Of a stretch of 61,644 nucleotides of DNA, positions 51,145 through 59,842 are shown piece after piece. Made by a program: the position numbers and the translations under genes. The notes under the pieces were generated by a model. It worked only from the letters and a program-made list of their open reading frames with translations, was not told the DNA's origin and searched no databases. Every line of letters starts with the position of its first letter. The first letter of the stretch is position 1. Source of the stretch: an uncultured Bacteroidales bacterium (lineage in GTDB: Bacteria; Bacteroidota; Bacteroidia; Bacteroidales; UBA932); assembly GCA_946415345.1 (NCBI GenBank), contig CAMKRY010000002.1:1-61644 (forward strand), given 5' to 3'.

Positions 51145-51176
51145 CAAAGATACGGGATCAGCCGCAACAGCGCAAT
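51145..51176 (-). promoter_or_regulatory. Promoter of the TonB receptor operon
   Basis: Minus-strand -33 ATTG (51173-51176), 20-nt spacer, -7 TATCTTTG (51145-51152), only 5 nt before the GTG start. Confidence 0.65.
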
Positions 51177-51193
51177 CCCCAATTATTGGTATT

Positions 51194-52273
51194 CTACAGC
51201 GTTGCGAGGAAGGCCTGCATCTGCGGAACCTTGGCCAGGGCGGCCTTGAAGAGGGCGACCTGGTTGCGGGTGCGGACGAGGTTGTGCTCGGGATACTTGA
51301 TCTTATAGTAGGTATCGCCGTTGATGTAGTCCGCGAAGAAGCGCACGGCCTGCATGTACGGGAAGAGGCAGGCAGCATAGGGCAGCATTTCGCGCTCGAG
51401 CGGGGTCAGGAAGACCTTGGCGGAGCTGATGTAGCCCTCGGCGAACGCCTCGAAGATGTCCATCTTAAAGTCCACCTTCTCCACGGCCGGGTCATCCTCA
51501 GCGACGGTGTTGGCGGCCGTCCGGAGGAAGTCGCCGAAGTCGGAGAAGACGAAGGAAGGCATCACGGTGTCGAGGTCGATGACACAGAGGACGTTGCCCT
51601 TGTCGTCGAACATCATGTTGTTGACCTTGGTGTCGCAGTGGCAGATGCGTTTGGGGAGCTTGCCCTCACGGTGGAGGCGCTCGGCCTTGCACATCTCTTC
51701 CTCATACGGCTGCAGCGTGGCGAGGATTTCCTGCACCTCAGGCTCTTTCATGCGGCCGGCCTTGTCGGCGGCGACAGCCTCGCGGAGCTGGCGGGCGCGG
51801 AGTTCCATGTTGTGGAAATCCGGAATCGTCTCACCGAGCTTGTCCGGGATGTCGGCCAGCATGGCCTCGAAACGGCCGAAAGCCTCGCCGGCGAAGCGGG
51901 AGTACTTCGGATCCACCGTCTCGTAGGTGAAGGCGTCCGGGATGAACACGCCGACGCGCCAGTACTTGTCCTCCACGACGCAGTAGGTCTTGTCGCTGTC
52001 CACGAGCGGGACGAAGCTGAGGACCTTGCGGTCGATGTCCGTCTCGCCGGCGGCTTCGAGTTTCTTGCGGATATGGCGCGTGACGGCGACGATGTTGTTC
52101 TGCAGAAGATCTACATCCTGGAAAATGGCGTTGTTGACGCGCTGCAGGACGTAATCCTTGGGACCGTCGGTCTTGATCTTATAGGTATCGTTGATGAGGC
52201 CGTTTCCGAGCGGCTTGATGTCCAGCACCTTGCCCTCAATGGCAAAGCGGGCGGCAATGTCCTTGAGTTCCAT
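51194..52273 (-). CDS. Phosphotransferase-family sugar kinase, NahK-like
   Basis: The 359-aa cytosolic kinase has the aminoglycoside phosphotransferase (APH) fold. The nucleotide loop is in 'PLGNGLINDTYKIKT', catalytic loop 'ICHCDTKVNNMMFD' (Asp and Asn), metal site 'VIDLDTVMPSF'. The family includes N-acetylhexosamine 1-kinase, which makes GlcNAc/GalNAc-1-phosphate. The gene starts 3 nt after the stop of a GH109 gene, so phosphorylation of freed GalNAc is a reasonable inference. No sugar-nucleotide phosphorylase is adjacent. Confidence 0.75.
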   Translation of the reverse strand: MELKDIAARFAIEGKVLDIKPLGNGLINDTYKIKTDGPKDYVLQRVNNAIFQDVDLLQNNIVAVTRHIRKKLEAAGETDIDRKVLSFVPLVDSDKTYCVVEDKYWRVGVFIPDAFTYETVDPKYSRFAGEAFGRFEAMLADIPDKLGETIPDFHNMELRARQLREAVAADKAGRMKEPEVQEILATLQPYEEEMCKAERLHREGKLPKRICHCDTKVNNMMFDDKGNVLCVIDLDTVMPSFVFSDFGDFLRTAANTVAEDDPAVEKVDFKMDIFEAFAEGYISSAKVFLTPLEREMLPYAACLFPYMQAVRFFADYINGDTYYKIKYPEHNLVRTRNQVALFKAALAKVPQMQAFLATL

Positions 52274-52276
52274 GGC

Positions 52277-53680
52277 TTACTCGGCAAAGGCGTACTTGAA
52301 TCCGTTGACCTTGTTCCAGTCGCCGCGGGTGAAGTCCGGAATGGCGACGGGCATGTTACCGTTCTCAAGGGAGATGCGGGAGAGTTCGCCGAGGCAGCAC
52401 CATTCCGCGAGGTCGTAGACGTCCATATCGAGCGGCAGGCCGTTCTGGAGGCAGTAGATGAGGCGGTAGTCCATGATGAAGTCCATGCCGCCGTGGCCGC
52501 CAACCTGCTTCGCGAGAGTCTCGAGCTCGGGGGTCAGGATGTCGCTGCGGTGACCGGCCATGAGGGCGTCGAGTTCGCCGCCCATATAGACGACTTCGCC
52601 CTGGAGGTCATCATAGGCCACTTTCTGGGCGCCTTCGCTGCGGAGGCAGATCTGGCCGACCGGGTACTTGCCGGCATAACCGTCAGTACCGACGAGCTGA
52701 TACATGCGGCTGTAGGGGCGCGGGGTCATGACGTCATGCTCGATAAGCATCGTCTTGCCGTTCTCGGTGCGGATGAGGGTGCAGGTCTGGTCGGCGTTCT
52801 GGAAGTCGGTGCATTCCTCGCCGGTCTGGGCCTTGACGTGTTTCGGGCCGTTGAAGGTGCCGGTATCCATCGAGACGAGGGTCTTCATGCGGTCGCCGCG
52901 GTGGATGTTGAGGGCCTGGCAGATGGGGCCGATGCCGTGGGTCGGGTAGACGTCGCCGCGGTTCTTGTGGTTGAAATCGAGTCTCCAGTTGTTCCAGTAG
53001 CCGTTCCAGTAGGGATCGAGGTTGTGCTGGTAGGCGCCTTCCGCATGGATAATCTCGCCAAACATCCCTTCCTGGGCCATCTTGAGGGCGGTCATCTCGA
53101 AGAAGTCGTAGACGCAGTTCTCGAGCATCATGCAGTGCTTGCGGGTCCGCTCGGAGGTATCGATCAGGCTCCAAATTTCGTCGAGGGTCGTGGCGGCCGG
53201 GACCTCGATGGCGACGTGCTTGTTATGCTCCATCGCATAGAGGGCGATCGGCGTGTGGTTGATCCAGTCGGTGCAGATGTAGATGAGGTCGATATCTTCA
53301 CGCTCGCAGACCTCCTTCCAACCTTCGGCGCCGGAGTAGCTGTCGGCGGCGGGGAGGTTGTAATAGGCGAGGATCTGCTGGCTGCGTTCGACGCGGTCGG
53401 GCTCGACATCGCAGAGGGCCTTGATCTCGACGCCGGGGATATGGCAGTAGCGCGGGACGGCGCCGGTGCCGCGGTCACCGAGACCGATGAAGCCGATGCG
53501 GACGACCTCGATCGGGTCCGCGGTCATACCCAGGGCACTTTCCTGGCCGGCAGGACGCTCCGGAACGGCGACTTCGATGGCGCCTTCCTTGTTGCAGCAT
53601 TTTTCATTGGACTTGCAGGACACTGCCGTACCCACCAGGAGGGCAGCGGAAGCAAGAAGAAGGAGAATAGTACGTTTCAT
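52277..53680 (-). CDS. GH109-type glycosidase (Gfo/Idh/MocA fold), lipoprotein
   Basis: The 467-aa exported lipoprotein (signal to 'TAVSC') has a Rossmann NAD-binding domain starting 'RIGFIGLGDRGTGAVPRYCH'. GH109 hallmarks follow: 'EVPAATTLDEIW', 'NHKNRGDVYPTHGIGP' and 'GGHGGMDFIMDYRLI'. GH109 enzymes hydrolyse terminal alpha-GalNAc through an NAD-dependent elimination/addition route, active on blood-group A and possibly Tn structures. The catalytic His region 'THGIGP' is present. Cotranscribed with the NahK-like kinase. It has a consensus promoter. Confidence 0.87.
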   Translation of the reverse strand: MKRTILLLLASAALLVGTAVSCKSNEKCCNKEGAIEVAVPERPAGQESALGMTADPIEVVRIGFIGLGDRGTGAVPRYCHIPGVEIKALCDVEPDRVERSQQILAYYNLPAADSYSGAEGWKEVCEREDIDLIYICTDWINHTPIALYAMEHNKHVAIEVPAATTLDEIWSLIDTSERTRKHCMMLENCVYDFFEMTALKMAQEGMFGEIIHAEGAYQHNLDPYWNGYWNNWRLDFNHKNRGDVYPTHGIGPICQALNIHRGDRMKTLVSMDTGTFNGPKHVKAQTGEECTDFQNADQTCTLIRTENGKTMLIEHDVMTPRPYSRMYQLVGTDGYAGKYPVGQICLRSEGAQKVAYDDLQGEVVYMGGELDALMAGHRSDILTPELETLAKQVGGHGGMDFIMDYRLIYCLQNGLPLDMDVYDLAEWCCLGELSRISLENGNMPVAIPDFTRGDWNKVNGFKYAFAE

Positions 53681-53715
53681 AATCGATTATGTAGTTGTGT
53701 TTGGTTCCAGTCTTA

Positions 53716-53747
53716 CAAACATAATCAAAAAGTTGGTAATTGGCAAA
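53716..53747 (-). promoter_or_regulatory. Promoter of the GH109-kinase operon
   Basis: Minus-strand -33 TTTG (53744-53747), 20-nt spacer, -7 TATGTTTG (53716-53723). Leader about 30 nt. It overlaps the divergent tRNA-Arg promoter. Confidence 0.75.
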
Positions 53748-53762
53748 AACTTCGTAACTTTG
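53732..53762 (+). promoter_or_regulatory. Promoter of tRNA-Arg
   Basis: -33 GTTG (53732-53735), 19-nt spacer, -7 TAACTTTG (53755-53762). Confidence 0.6.
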
Positions 53763-53795
53763 CAGTCGCTTTTTTAACCGGTCTGTTTCGGTTTT

Positions 53796-53869
53796 GGTCG
53801 AGTAGCTCAGTTGGACAGAGCAACAGCCTTCTAAGCTGTGGGTCTTGGGTTCGAATCCCAACTCGATCA
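53796..53869 (+). tRNA. tRNA-Arg (TCT)
   Basis: Acceptor GGTCGAG/CTCGATC, D-stem GCTC/GAGC, anticodon stem ACAGC/GCTGT with loop CTTCTAA (anticodon TCT, AGA codons), T-loop TTCGAAT, discriminator A. Confidence 0.92.
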
Positions 53870-53870
53870 C

Positions 53871-53901
53871 AAAACGCCGTCCTTTTCAGGGCGGCGTTTT
53901 T
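53871..53901. terminator. Terminator after tRNA-Arg, shared with M20 gene
   Basis: Stem ACGCCGTCC/GGGCGGCGT with one G-U pair, 6-nt loop, flanked by AAA and TTTTT; usable in both directions. Confidence 0.8.
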
Positions 53902-53904
53902 GTG

Positions 53905-55272
53905 TTAATAGTAGCGGTAGAACAGCGCGATGGACTCCATCCCGGCGAAGAGCTGCCGGAGGAGATAACTCTCGTTCGGGGAGTGGATGGTGTCGCGCTC
54001 CAGGCCGAATCCCATCAGCAGCGGATCAATGCCGAGGATCTTCTGGAGATCGGCCAGCACGGCAATGCTGCCGCCGCCGCGGCTGGGGACGGGCGTGATG
54101 CCGTAGACCTCTCCCATAGCTTTCGATGCTGCCTGGAAGGCCGGCGAGCTGATAGGAATCAGGAAGCCGTCGCCGCCTTCGAAGGGCGTGACTTCCACCT
54201 TGACATACGGCGGGGCGATGGCTTTGAAATGCTCAGCAAACAGTTTGGAAATCTCGGCACCGGTCTGGTTCGGAACGAGGCGCATCGAGATCTTGGCATG
54301 GGCCGTGGACGGGAGGACGGTCTTGGCGCCGGCGCCCGTGTAGCCTCCCCAGATGCCGCAGACGTCGAGGCAGGGACGGATGCCCGTGCGCTCGAGCGTA
54401 GTGTAGCCCTCTTCTCCGCGAACTTCATTGATATCAAGGAAAGCTTTGTACTCGTCGAGATCAAACGGTGCGCGGGCCAGTTCAGCCCGGTCTTCCGCAC
54501 TGAGTTCCACCACTTTGTCGTAGAAGCCGGGGACATTGACGCGGCGTGTAACCGGGTCGATGAGCGTAGCGATCATCTCACAGAGCACGTTGATCGGGTT
54601 CGCGACGGCACCGCCGTAGTGGCCGGAATGGAGGTCCTTGTTGGGGCCGGTGACCTTGACCTCGAGATAGGCCAGGCCGCGCATGCCGCAGTTGATGGAC
54701 GGGACCTTGTCGGAAATCATCGTCGTGTCGGACACGAGGATGACGTCCGCGGCGAGCAAATCCTTGTGCTCGGCAGCCCATTTCGGAAGGGCGCCGCTGC
54801 CGATTTCCTCCTCGCCTTCGAAGATGAACTTGATGCTGTGCCTTAATTGCCCGGTCCGGACGAGGTATTCGAAGGCCTTGATGTGCATGAAGACCTGTCC
54901 CTTGTCGTCATTGGCGCCGCGGGCGTAGATGGCCTCCTCGCCGGTCGCGGGATCCTTCGCGATGACAGGCTCGAAGGGGTCCGTGCGCCATTTCTCCAGC
55001 GGCTCCGGCGGCTGGACGTCGTAGTGGCCGTAGATCAGCACGGTCTTTTCCGCGCCAGGGACGTCCTTGCAGCCATAGACGACGGGATGGCCGGTTGTCG
55101 GATAAACGTCGGCGCTGTCGGCACCGGCCTCCAGCAGGAGCTCGGTCAGGCGCCGGGCACAGCGGGTCATATCCTCCTTGTGCTCGGGCTGGGCACTGAC
55201 GGAGGGAATGCGAAGAAGGGAAAAGAGTTCTTCAAAGAAGCGGTCTTTGTTCTGCTCGATGTATTGTTTCAT
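53905..55272 (-). CDS. M20-family dipeptidase
   Basis: This cytosolic 455-aa di-zinc aminoacyl peptidase probably cleaves dipeptides. Metal ligands: 'YGHYDVQP' (His), 'GANDDKGQ' (bridging Asp), catalytic/metal Glu pair in 'EGEEEIGS', 'LVSDTTM' (Asp), and late His in 'DTIHSPNES'. The dimerisation lid occupies about 210-330. The start at 55272 (MKQYIEQNKDRFF) is the family N-terminus; the track's proline-rich 87-residue extension is antisense shadow of the neighbouring oxidoreductase gene. Confidence 0.92.
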   Translation of the reverse strand: MKQYIEQNKDRFFEELFSLLRIPSVSAQPEHKEDMTRCARRLTELLLEAGADSADVYPTTGHPVVYGCKDVPGAEKTVLIYGHYDVQPPEPLEKWRTDPFEPVIAKDPATGEEAIYARGANDDKGQVFMHIKAFEYLVRTGQLRHSIKFIFEGEEEIGSGALPKWAAEHKDLLAADVILVSDTTMISDKVPSINCGMRGLAYLEVKVTGPNKDLHSGHYGGAVANPINVLCEMIATLIDPVTRRVNVPGFYDKVVELSAEDRAELARAPFDLDEYKAFLDINEVRGEEGYTTLERTGIRPCLDVCGIWGGYTGAGAKTVLPSTAHAKISMRLVPNQTGAEISKLFAEHFKAIAPPYVKVEVTPFEGGDGFLIPISSPAFQAASKAMGEVYGITPVPSRGGGSIAVLADLQKILGIDPLLMGFGLERDTIHSPNESYLLRQLFAGMESIALFYRYY

Positions 55273-55306
55273 GAATATCGGTGTTTCGTGTTTTGTGGCG
55301 AAGCAT

Positions 55307-56587
55307 CTACCCGGCGAGGAAGCACAGGCGGTGGGCGGCGAAGGAGGAGGAAAGGGTGGCGGCGGGAGTGCGGCCGGCGGCGAGGGCGGCGAAGAAATCG
55401 CGAACGAGCGCCTCGTCGGCGCCGGCGTGCAGCGGCAGGTGCCGCAGATGGGTATAGTCCTCGTCAAGGACGCGCCCGTCGGCATAGTCGACATGAATGC
55501 AGCCTCCGTCGGCATGGAGCGTTCCGGCAGCACCTTTTATAACGGTAGCGCGTCCCTCCTCCAGGGAAGTGCCTTCCAGCCGCATGCGCAGCGTAATTCT
55601 GCCGGTAAGGCTTGTACTTATCTCCTGGGTGTCGTAAACGTTGTTGTCGCAGTGGTAGACGCAGCGGCCATAGCGGCCGGAAGCAAGCTCGCGGCGGATG
55701 ACCTGCTCCAGCGTATCGCCGTCGGGAATGTCAAAGCCGTCGGTCCACTCCCCTCTCTCGATATAGAGCGACACGGCGCTGTAGGCGCAGGAAGAAGCCA
55801 ACGGACAGTCGATGCAGCGATAGGCGGCACCGGAGGGAGCCGCGGAGGCCCGGAACTTGGCCCGCTCTCCCCTGCTGCGGACGGGACCGTCCAACTCGGC
55901 GCCGGTAATCCAGAAGATAAAATCGGCGTCATGGCAGCATTTGGAGAGGAAAATAGGCCCCGCATCGGCCCGGCGGGACCACAGGCCGCGGACAAAGGTA
56001 TGCGCCATCCGGTCCGGGCCGATATGCTCCGTATGGTCGATCTCCCGCAGCTGGCCCAGCGTCGCCGTGAGTTCCTTAATGCGCTGGAAGTAAGGATGGA
56101 ACCGCATCTCCAGACACAGCGCCACCGGCACGCCTTTGCGCTCGGAAGCCGCCAGCAGCGAGCGATAAGCCGATTCCGAAGAAGCCGCCGGCTTTTCCAG
56201 CAGCACCGGCCAGCCCCGCTCGACACAGCGCAGCGCCAGCGGCACATGCAGCCGGTCCGGAGCCGCGATGATCACCGCGTCGATACCGCTGCCGGAAGCC
56301 GGAGTGTCGGAAGATGTCGGGAGGAATGCGGTCTGCAAGGACCGTGAAGCGGGAGCTTGCTCCGGCTGGAGATACTGACTCCCGACGTCTTTCGACCGGA
56401 GGCTGGAGGCAGCAAAAAAGTCATCCGGGGAGGAGAAGCAGCCGTCGGCGGGAACGCCGAAGCGAGCGGCGGTCTGGCGGAGCCGGAGGGGGTCCGGTTC
56501 CACCAGGCAGCGCACGTGTACGCCCTCTGGCAAGCAGCCGAGGTACTTTCGGGCCCTGTTTCCCGCTCCTATGACGGCAATGTTCAT
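55307..56587 (-). CDS. Gfo/Idh/MocA-family oxidoreductase with inserted palindromic element
   Basis: The 426-aa protein has an NAD(P)-binding start 'MNIAVIGAGNRARKYLG' and the family motif 'LLEKPAASSESAY' with catalytic-region Lys-Pro. Between 'DDFFAAS' and 'IDAVIIAAPDRLH', which are normally a few residues apart, about 40 extra residues are present. These are encoded by an element with 16-bp inverted ends at 56318-56394. The frame is preserved. The substrate sugar or polyol is unknown. It begins 1 nt after the stop of the M3 peptidase gene and precedes the M20 gene. Confidence 0.85.
   Translation of the reverse strand: MNIAVIGAGNRARKYLGCLPEGVHVRCLVEPDPLRLRQTAARFGVPADGCFSSPDDFFAASSLRSKDVGSQYLQPEQAPASRSLQTAFLPTSSDTPASGSGIDAVIIAAPDRLHVPLALRCVERGWPVLLEKPAASSESAYRSLLAASERKGVPVALCLEMRFHPYFQRIKELTATLGQLREIDHTEHIGPDRMAHTFVRGLWSRRADAGPIFLSKCCHDADFIFWITGAELDGPVRSRGERAKFRASAAPSGAAYRCIDCPLASSCAYSAVSLYIERGEWTDGFDIPDGDTLEQVIRRELASGRYGRCVYHCDNNVYDTQEISTSLTGRITLRMRLEGTSLEEGRATVIKGAAGTLHADGGCIHVDYADGRVLDEDYTHLRHLPLHAGADEALVRDFFAALAAGRTPAATLSSSFAAHRLCFLAG
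56318..56394. repeat. 77-bp element with 16-bp inverted ends inside the oxidoreductase gene
   Basis: Ends CGGAAGATGTCGGGAG and CTCCCGACGTCTTTCG (14 of 16 complementary) enclose a second palindrome GGAGC-TT-GCTCC. CCGGA occurs on both outer flanks, a possible target duplication. Confidence 0.7.
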
Positions 56588-56588
56588 C

Positions 56589-58625
56589 CTACTTCAGGCC
56601 ACGGGCACGAAGGAGCGCATCCGGGTTGGGATCAGCTCCGGTGAAGGAACGGTAGAGAACCATCGGCTCCTCGCTGCCGCCCTTCTCGAGGAAGGTACGG
56701 CGGAACTGCATGGAGATCTCCGGATTGAAGAGACCCTCTCTCTTGAAGCGCTCGAAGGCATCCACGTCGAGGACCTCGGACCACAGATAGCCGTAGTAGC
56801 CGGCGCTGTAGCCGCTGCCGAAGATGTGGTTGAAGTAGCTCGTGCGGTAGCGCGGGATGATCTCGTCGATGAGGCCCATCTCCTTGCAGACCTTCGTTTC
56901 GAAGTCGCGGATATCCTGGGCGGTCTGGAACTTGGCCACCTCATCCACGCTCAGTTCATGCCACTTCATGTCGAGGATGGAGGCGGCGCAGAGTTCGCCG
57001 GTCATAAAACCCTGGTTGAACTTGAGGGAGTTATTGATCTTCTCCACCAGTTCGGCCGGGATCGGCTCGCCGGTCTGGTAATGGTTGGCATACTGCGCAA
57101 GGATTTCCGGCTGGAATGCCCAGTTCTCGTTGAACTGCGAGAACATCTCCACGAAGTCGCGGGTCACGGACGTGCCGCTGACGCCCTTGTAGTGGCATTT
57201 CGTCAGGAAGCCGTGGAGGGCGTGGCCGAATTCGTGGAAGGCGGTCTGGACCTCGTCGACGGTCAGCAGGGAAGGCATTTCTTCCGTGGCCGGCGGGAAG
57301 TTGCAGACGTTGACGATGACCGGACGGACGTCCTCGCCTTCCGGCGTGACGTACTGGTCGCGGAAGTTGTTCATCCAGGCGCCGCTGCGCTTGGTCTCGC
57401 GGGAGAAGTAGTCGCAGTAGAAGATGCCGATGAGGGAACCGTCGGCGTCAGTCAGCTTGTAGGCCTTTGCGACGGGGTTATAGACCTCAACGTCAGGGGC
57501 TTCCTCGATGTTGACACCATAGAGTTTGTGGGCGGCGAAGAAGAGGCCCTTCTTGACGGAGTCGATCTGGAAGTAGGGCTTCGTCAGGTTCTCGTCGAGG
57601 GCGAACTTGCGGGCGCGGACCTTCTCGGCATAGTAGAACCAGTCCCAGGGCTGAATCTTGCTGCCCTTCGGCAGGAGCCCGGCGGCGATATCCTCGTCCA
57701 TCACCTGCTGCATGTCCTTGATTTCCTCTTTCGCCTTCACCATGGAAGCGTCCATGATCTTGGCGAGGAAGGCGTCAACCGTGGCGGGATCGCCGGCCAT
57801 CTTGTTGTCGAGCTGGAAGGCGGCGAAGGAGTCGAAGCCCAACAGCTTGGAGCGCTCGGCGCGAAGTTTCATGGTCTCAAGAACGATCTCGTTGTTGTCG
57901 TTCTCATTGCCGTGGTTGCCGCGGGAAGAATAGGCATAGAACGCCTTCTCGCGAAGGGCGCGGTCCTCACAGGTCGCCATCCAGGACGGATACTCGGAGA
58001 CGGTGATGCCGATCTCGGCCTTGAAGGCGTTGTTCTCGGCAAGGAGGTTCTGGCCGAATTTCTGCGACAGCGAGGCCAGGCGGGTGTTGATCTCGGCGAA
58101 ACGGGCCTTGCCGGCTTCGTCCAGACCGACACCGTTGCGCTGGAAAGCTTCATAGAGGTTCTTCGTCAGCATCTGCTGCTCGCGGGTCAGTCCGTCCATG
58201 TTCTCATAGACGGCCTTGACACGGGCGAAGAGGTCCGGATTCATCATAATCTCGTTCTCGGCGGCGGTCAGAAGGGGCGTAACCTCTTCCTCGATGGCCT
58301 GCATCTCCGGCGTGGAGTCGGACTCGGCAAGGTTGAAGAAAACGCCGCTCACCCTGGCGAGCAGTTCGCCGCTGCGGTCATAGGCGGCGACGGTGTTCTC
58401 GAAGGTCGGTGCCTCTTCGCAGGCGATGATGGCCTCGATGTCGGCCTTCTGCTGCGCGATGCCTTCCTGGAAGGCGGGCATATAGTCGGAGACTTCAATC
58501 TTGGAGAACGGGGCGGTGCCGTACGGGGTGTCCCATTCCTCGAAGAAGGGGTTGGTGCGTTCGGTTTTGGAGGTGCAGGCGGCGATGGCGGCCATTGATA
58601 ACAGGAAAATTAAGGTTCTTTTCAT
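56589..58625 (-). CDS. M3-family metallopeptidase (peptidyl-dipeptidase Dcp-like) lipoprotein
   Basis: The 678-aa lipoprotein (MKRTLIFLLSMAAIAAC) of the thimet/Dcp family cuts short peptides, often removing C-terminal dipeptides. The zinc motif is 'AFHEFGHALHG' (about residue 463) with the downstream Glu in 'DFVEMFSQF'. Length matches Dcp. The ATG at 58625 gives the signal; the track's extension is encoded by a repeat fragment. It would degrade peptides in the periplasm alongside the S46 and M20 enzymes. Confidence 0.92.
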   Translation of the reverse strand: MKRTLIFLLSMAAIAACTSKTERTNPFFEEWDTPYGTAPFSKIEVSDYMPAFQEGIAQQKADIEAIIACEEAPTFENTVAAYDRSGELLARVSGVFFNLAESDSTPEMQAIEEEVTPLLTAAENEIMMNPDLFARVKAVYENMDGLTREQQMLTKNLYEAFQRNGVGLDEAGKARFAEINTRLASLSQKFGQNLLAENNAFKAEIGITVSEYPSWMATCEDRALREKAFYAYSSRGNHGNENDNNEIVLETMKLRAERSKLLGFDSFAAFQLDNKMAGDPATVDAFLAKIMDASMVKAKEEIKDMQQVMDEDIAAGLLPKGSKIQPWDWFYYAEKVRARKFALDENLTKPYFQIDSVKKGLFFAAHKLYGVNIEEAPDVEVYNPVAKAYKLTDADGSLIGIFYCDYFSRETKRSGAWMNNFRDQYVTPEGEDVRPVIVNVCNFPPATEEMPSLLTVDEVQTAFHEFGHALHGFLTKCHYKGVSGTSVTRDFVEMFSQFNENWAFQPEILAQYANHYQTGEPIPAELVEKINNSLKFNQGFMTGELCAASILDMKWHELSVDEVAKFQTAQDIRDFETKVCKEMGLIDEIIPRYRTSYFNHIFGSGYSAGYYGYLWSEVLDVDAFERFKREGLFNPEISMQFRRTFLEKGGSEEPMVLYRSFTGADPNPDALLRARGLK

Positions 58626-58638
58626 AATGGGGAAACAA

Positions 58639-58683
58639 GCTCGAAATGACAAAAGAGACCCCCGGTCGAGGCCGGGGGTGACG
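58639..58683. repeat. Compound repeat: R1 fragment plus GC-rich palindrome
   Basis: GCTCGAAATGACAAAA (R1 tail) is followed by ACCCCCGGTCGAGGCCGGGG, a palindrome of type CCCCCGG/CCGGGGG, ending GTGACG. It lies between the DUF5689 gene and the M3 gene and could act as a hairpin after the DUF5689 stop. Confidence 0.7.
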
Positions 58684-58699
58684 TTAGGGTACAGCCCCC

Positions 58700-59836
58700 T
58701 TATTTCACGACGGAAACGGTGGGGTTGTCGACCAGGGTGAGCTGGGCGGCGCCGTTGTAGATCGTCAGGATGCCGGTCACCGTGATCGGGGCGCAGTCGG
58801 CGTCGTTGGACGCGTTCGGGTCGCCGATGATGGCGGGATCGATTTCCGTGTCGGCGAACTTGGCGTAGCCGCTGGTGCGGATCTGGACGGGCGTTTCGCC
58901 GATGTGGAAATACTGGCTCGTCGTGACGGCCACGGCATTCTCGCGGAGCATCTCCTTGACAGTCTTGGTGTTATCCTTGTCGAAGGAAGTGAAGGCATCG
59001 TTCATGCCGAGCTTGCCGTTGGTCTGGCACTCGTCGAAGTTGCCGTTGTCGAGGTACTCGAGGAACTTGGCCTTGGACATGGCCCAGGTGTTGACGCCGT
59101 AGGTCTTCTGGGAGCAGAAAACGCGGTTGTCACCGGACTTCTTGTCCTTGTACTGGTCGACGTAGAGGAGAATGAAGATGCGCTTGTAGTTGTCCGTCTT
59201 GTAGCTGCTGCTGGCGCCGTACTTCAGACCCTGAATCTGGACCAGTTTGCCCCAGAGTTCACCGGTGAAGCCGGTGCTGATGGCGGTCTTGATGTCTGCC
59301 TCGGTGACGACGGCAGGCGCAAGGGCCGTTGCCTGTTCGCCGCGAAAGACGTGGCGGTTGATCAGTTCCTGGAGGTCGATGTAGGAGGTCTCATACTCGG
59401 AGTTCTGGTCCTTCTCGAGGCCGAGCTGCGGCATGCCGTTGTAGGCGCCGAGCGTCAGGCCTTCGCATTTGACATAGACCCACTGGCCGCGGGTAAACTC
59501 GCTGTAGAGGGAGGACTTGCCGATCTTGACGTCGATGCCGCCAGTGTTGTCCTGGATATAGAGCTCGCGATAGACATTGCCTTCGCGGTCGTCGGAAATG
59601 ACCTGGCCCTTGATCCAGACGTTGCCGAGCTCGACACCGCCGGTCTTATACATGGCCTTCAGATCCTTGATGGTCGTAAACTCGCCGGAGAAACCGGGAA
59701 GGGTCGCCTCCGTGTAGGGAACGAATTCGGCGGGCTCGTTGTCACCGAACGTGAAGACGGGCTGCCATTCTTCTTTCAGACTCTGGCAGGAGACGAGGGC
59801 GGCAAGGGCCGTAAAAGCAATCAATAACTTTTTCAT
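58700..59836 (-). CDS. DUF5689 lipoprotein
   Basis: The 378-aa lipoprotein (MKKLLIAFTALAALVSC) has the DUF5689 pattern: an OB-like part 'NVWIKGQVISDDREGNVYRE LYIQDNTGGI' and the 'QWVYVKCEGLTLGAYNGMPQ' strand. These proteins usually follow a TonB receptor, as here (6 nt downstream of its stop), and probably form its surface partner. The ligand is unknown. Confidence 0.82.
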   Translation of the reverse strand: MKKLLIAFTALAALVSCQSLKEEWQPVFTFGDNEPAEFVPYTEATLPGFSGEFTTIKDLKAMYKTGGVELGNVWIKGQVISDDREGNVYRELYIQDNTGGIDVKIGKSSLYSEFTRGQWVYVKCEGLTLGAYNGMPQLGLEKDQNSEYETSYIDLQELINRHVFRGEQATALAPAVVTEADIKTAISTGFTGELWGKLVQIQGLKYGASSSYKTDNYKRIFILLYVDQYKDKKSGDNRVFCSQKTYGVNTWAMSKAKFLEYLDNGNFDECQTNGKLGMNDAFTSFDKDNTKTVKEMLRENAVAVTTSQYFHIGETPVQIRTSGYAKFADTEIDPAIIGDPNASNDADCAPITVTGILTIYNGAAQLTLVDNPTVSVVK

Positions 59837-59842
59837 AGTCGC

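Noticed and set aside
55273-55533. Proline-rich N-terminal extension of the M20 peptidase
   Set aside because: It lies antisense-frame inside the oxidoreductase gene end; the family N-terminus begins at 55272.
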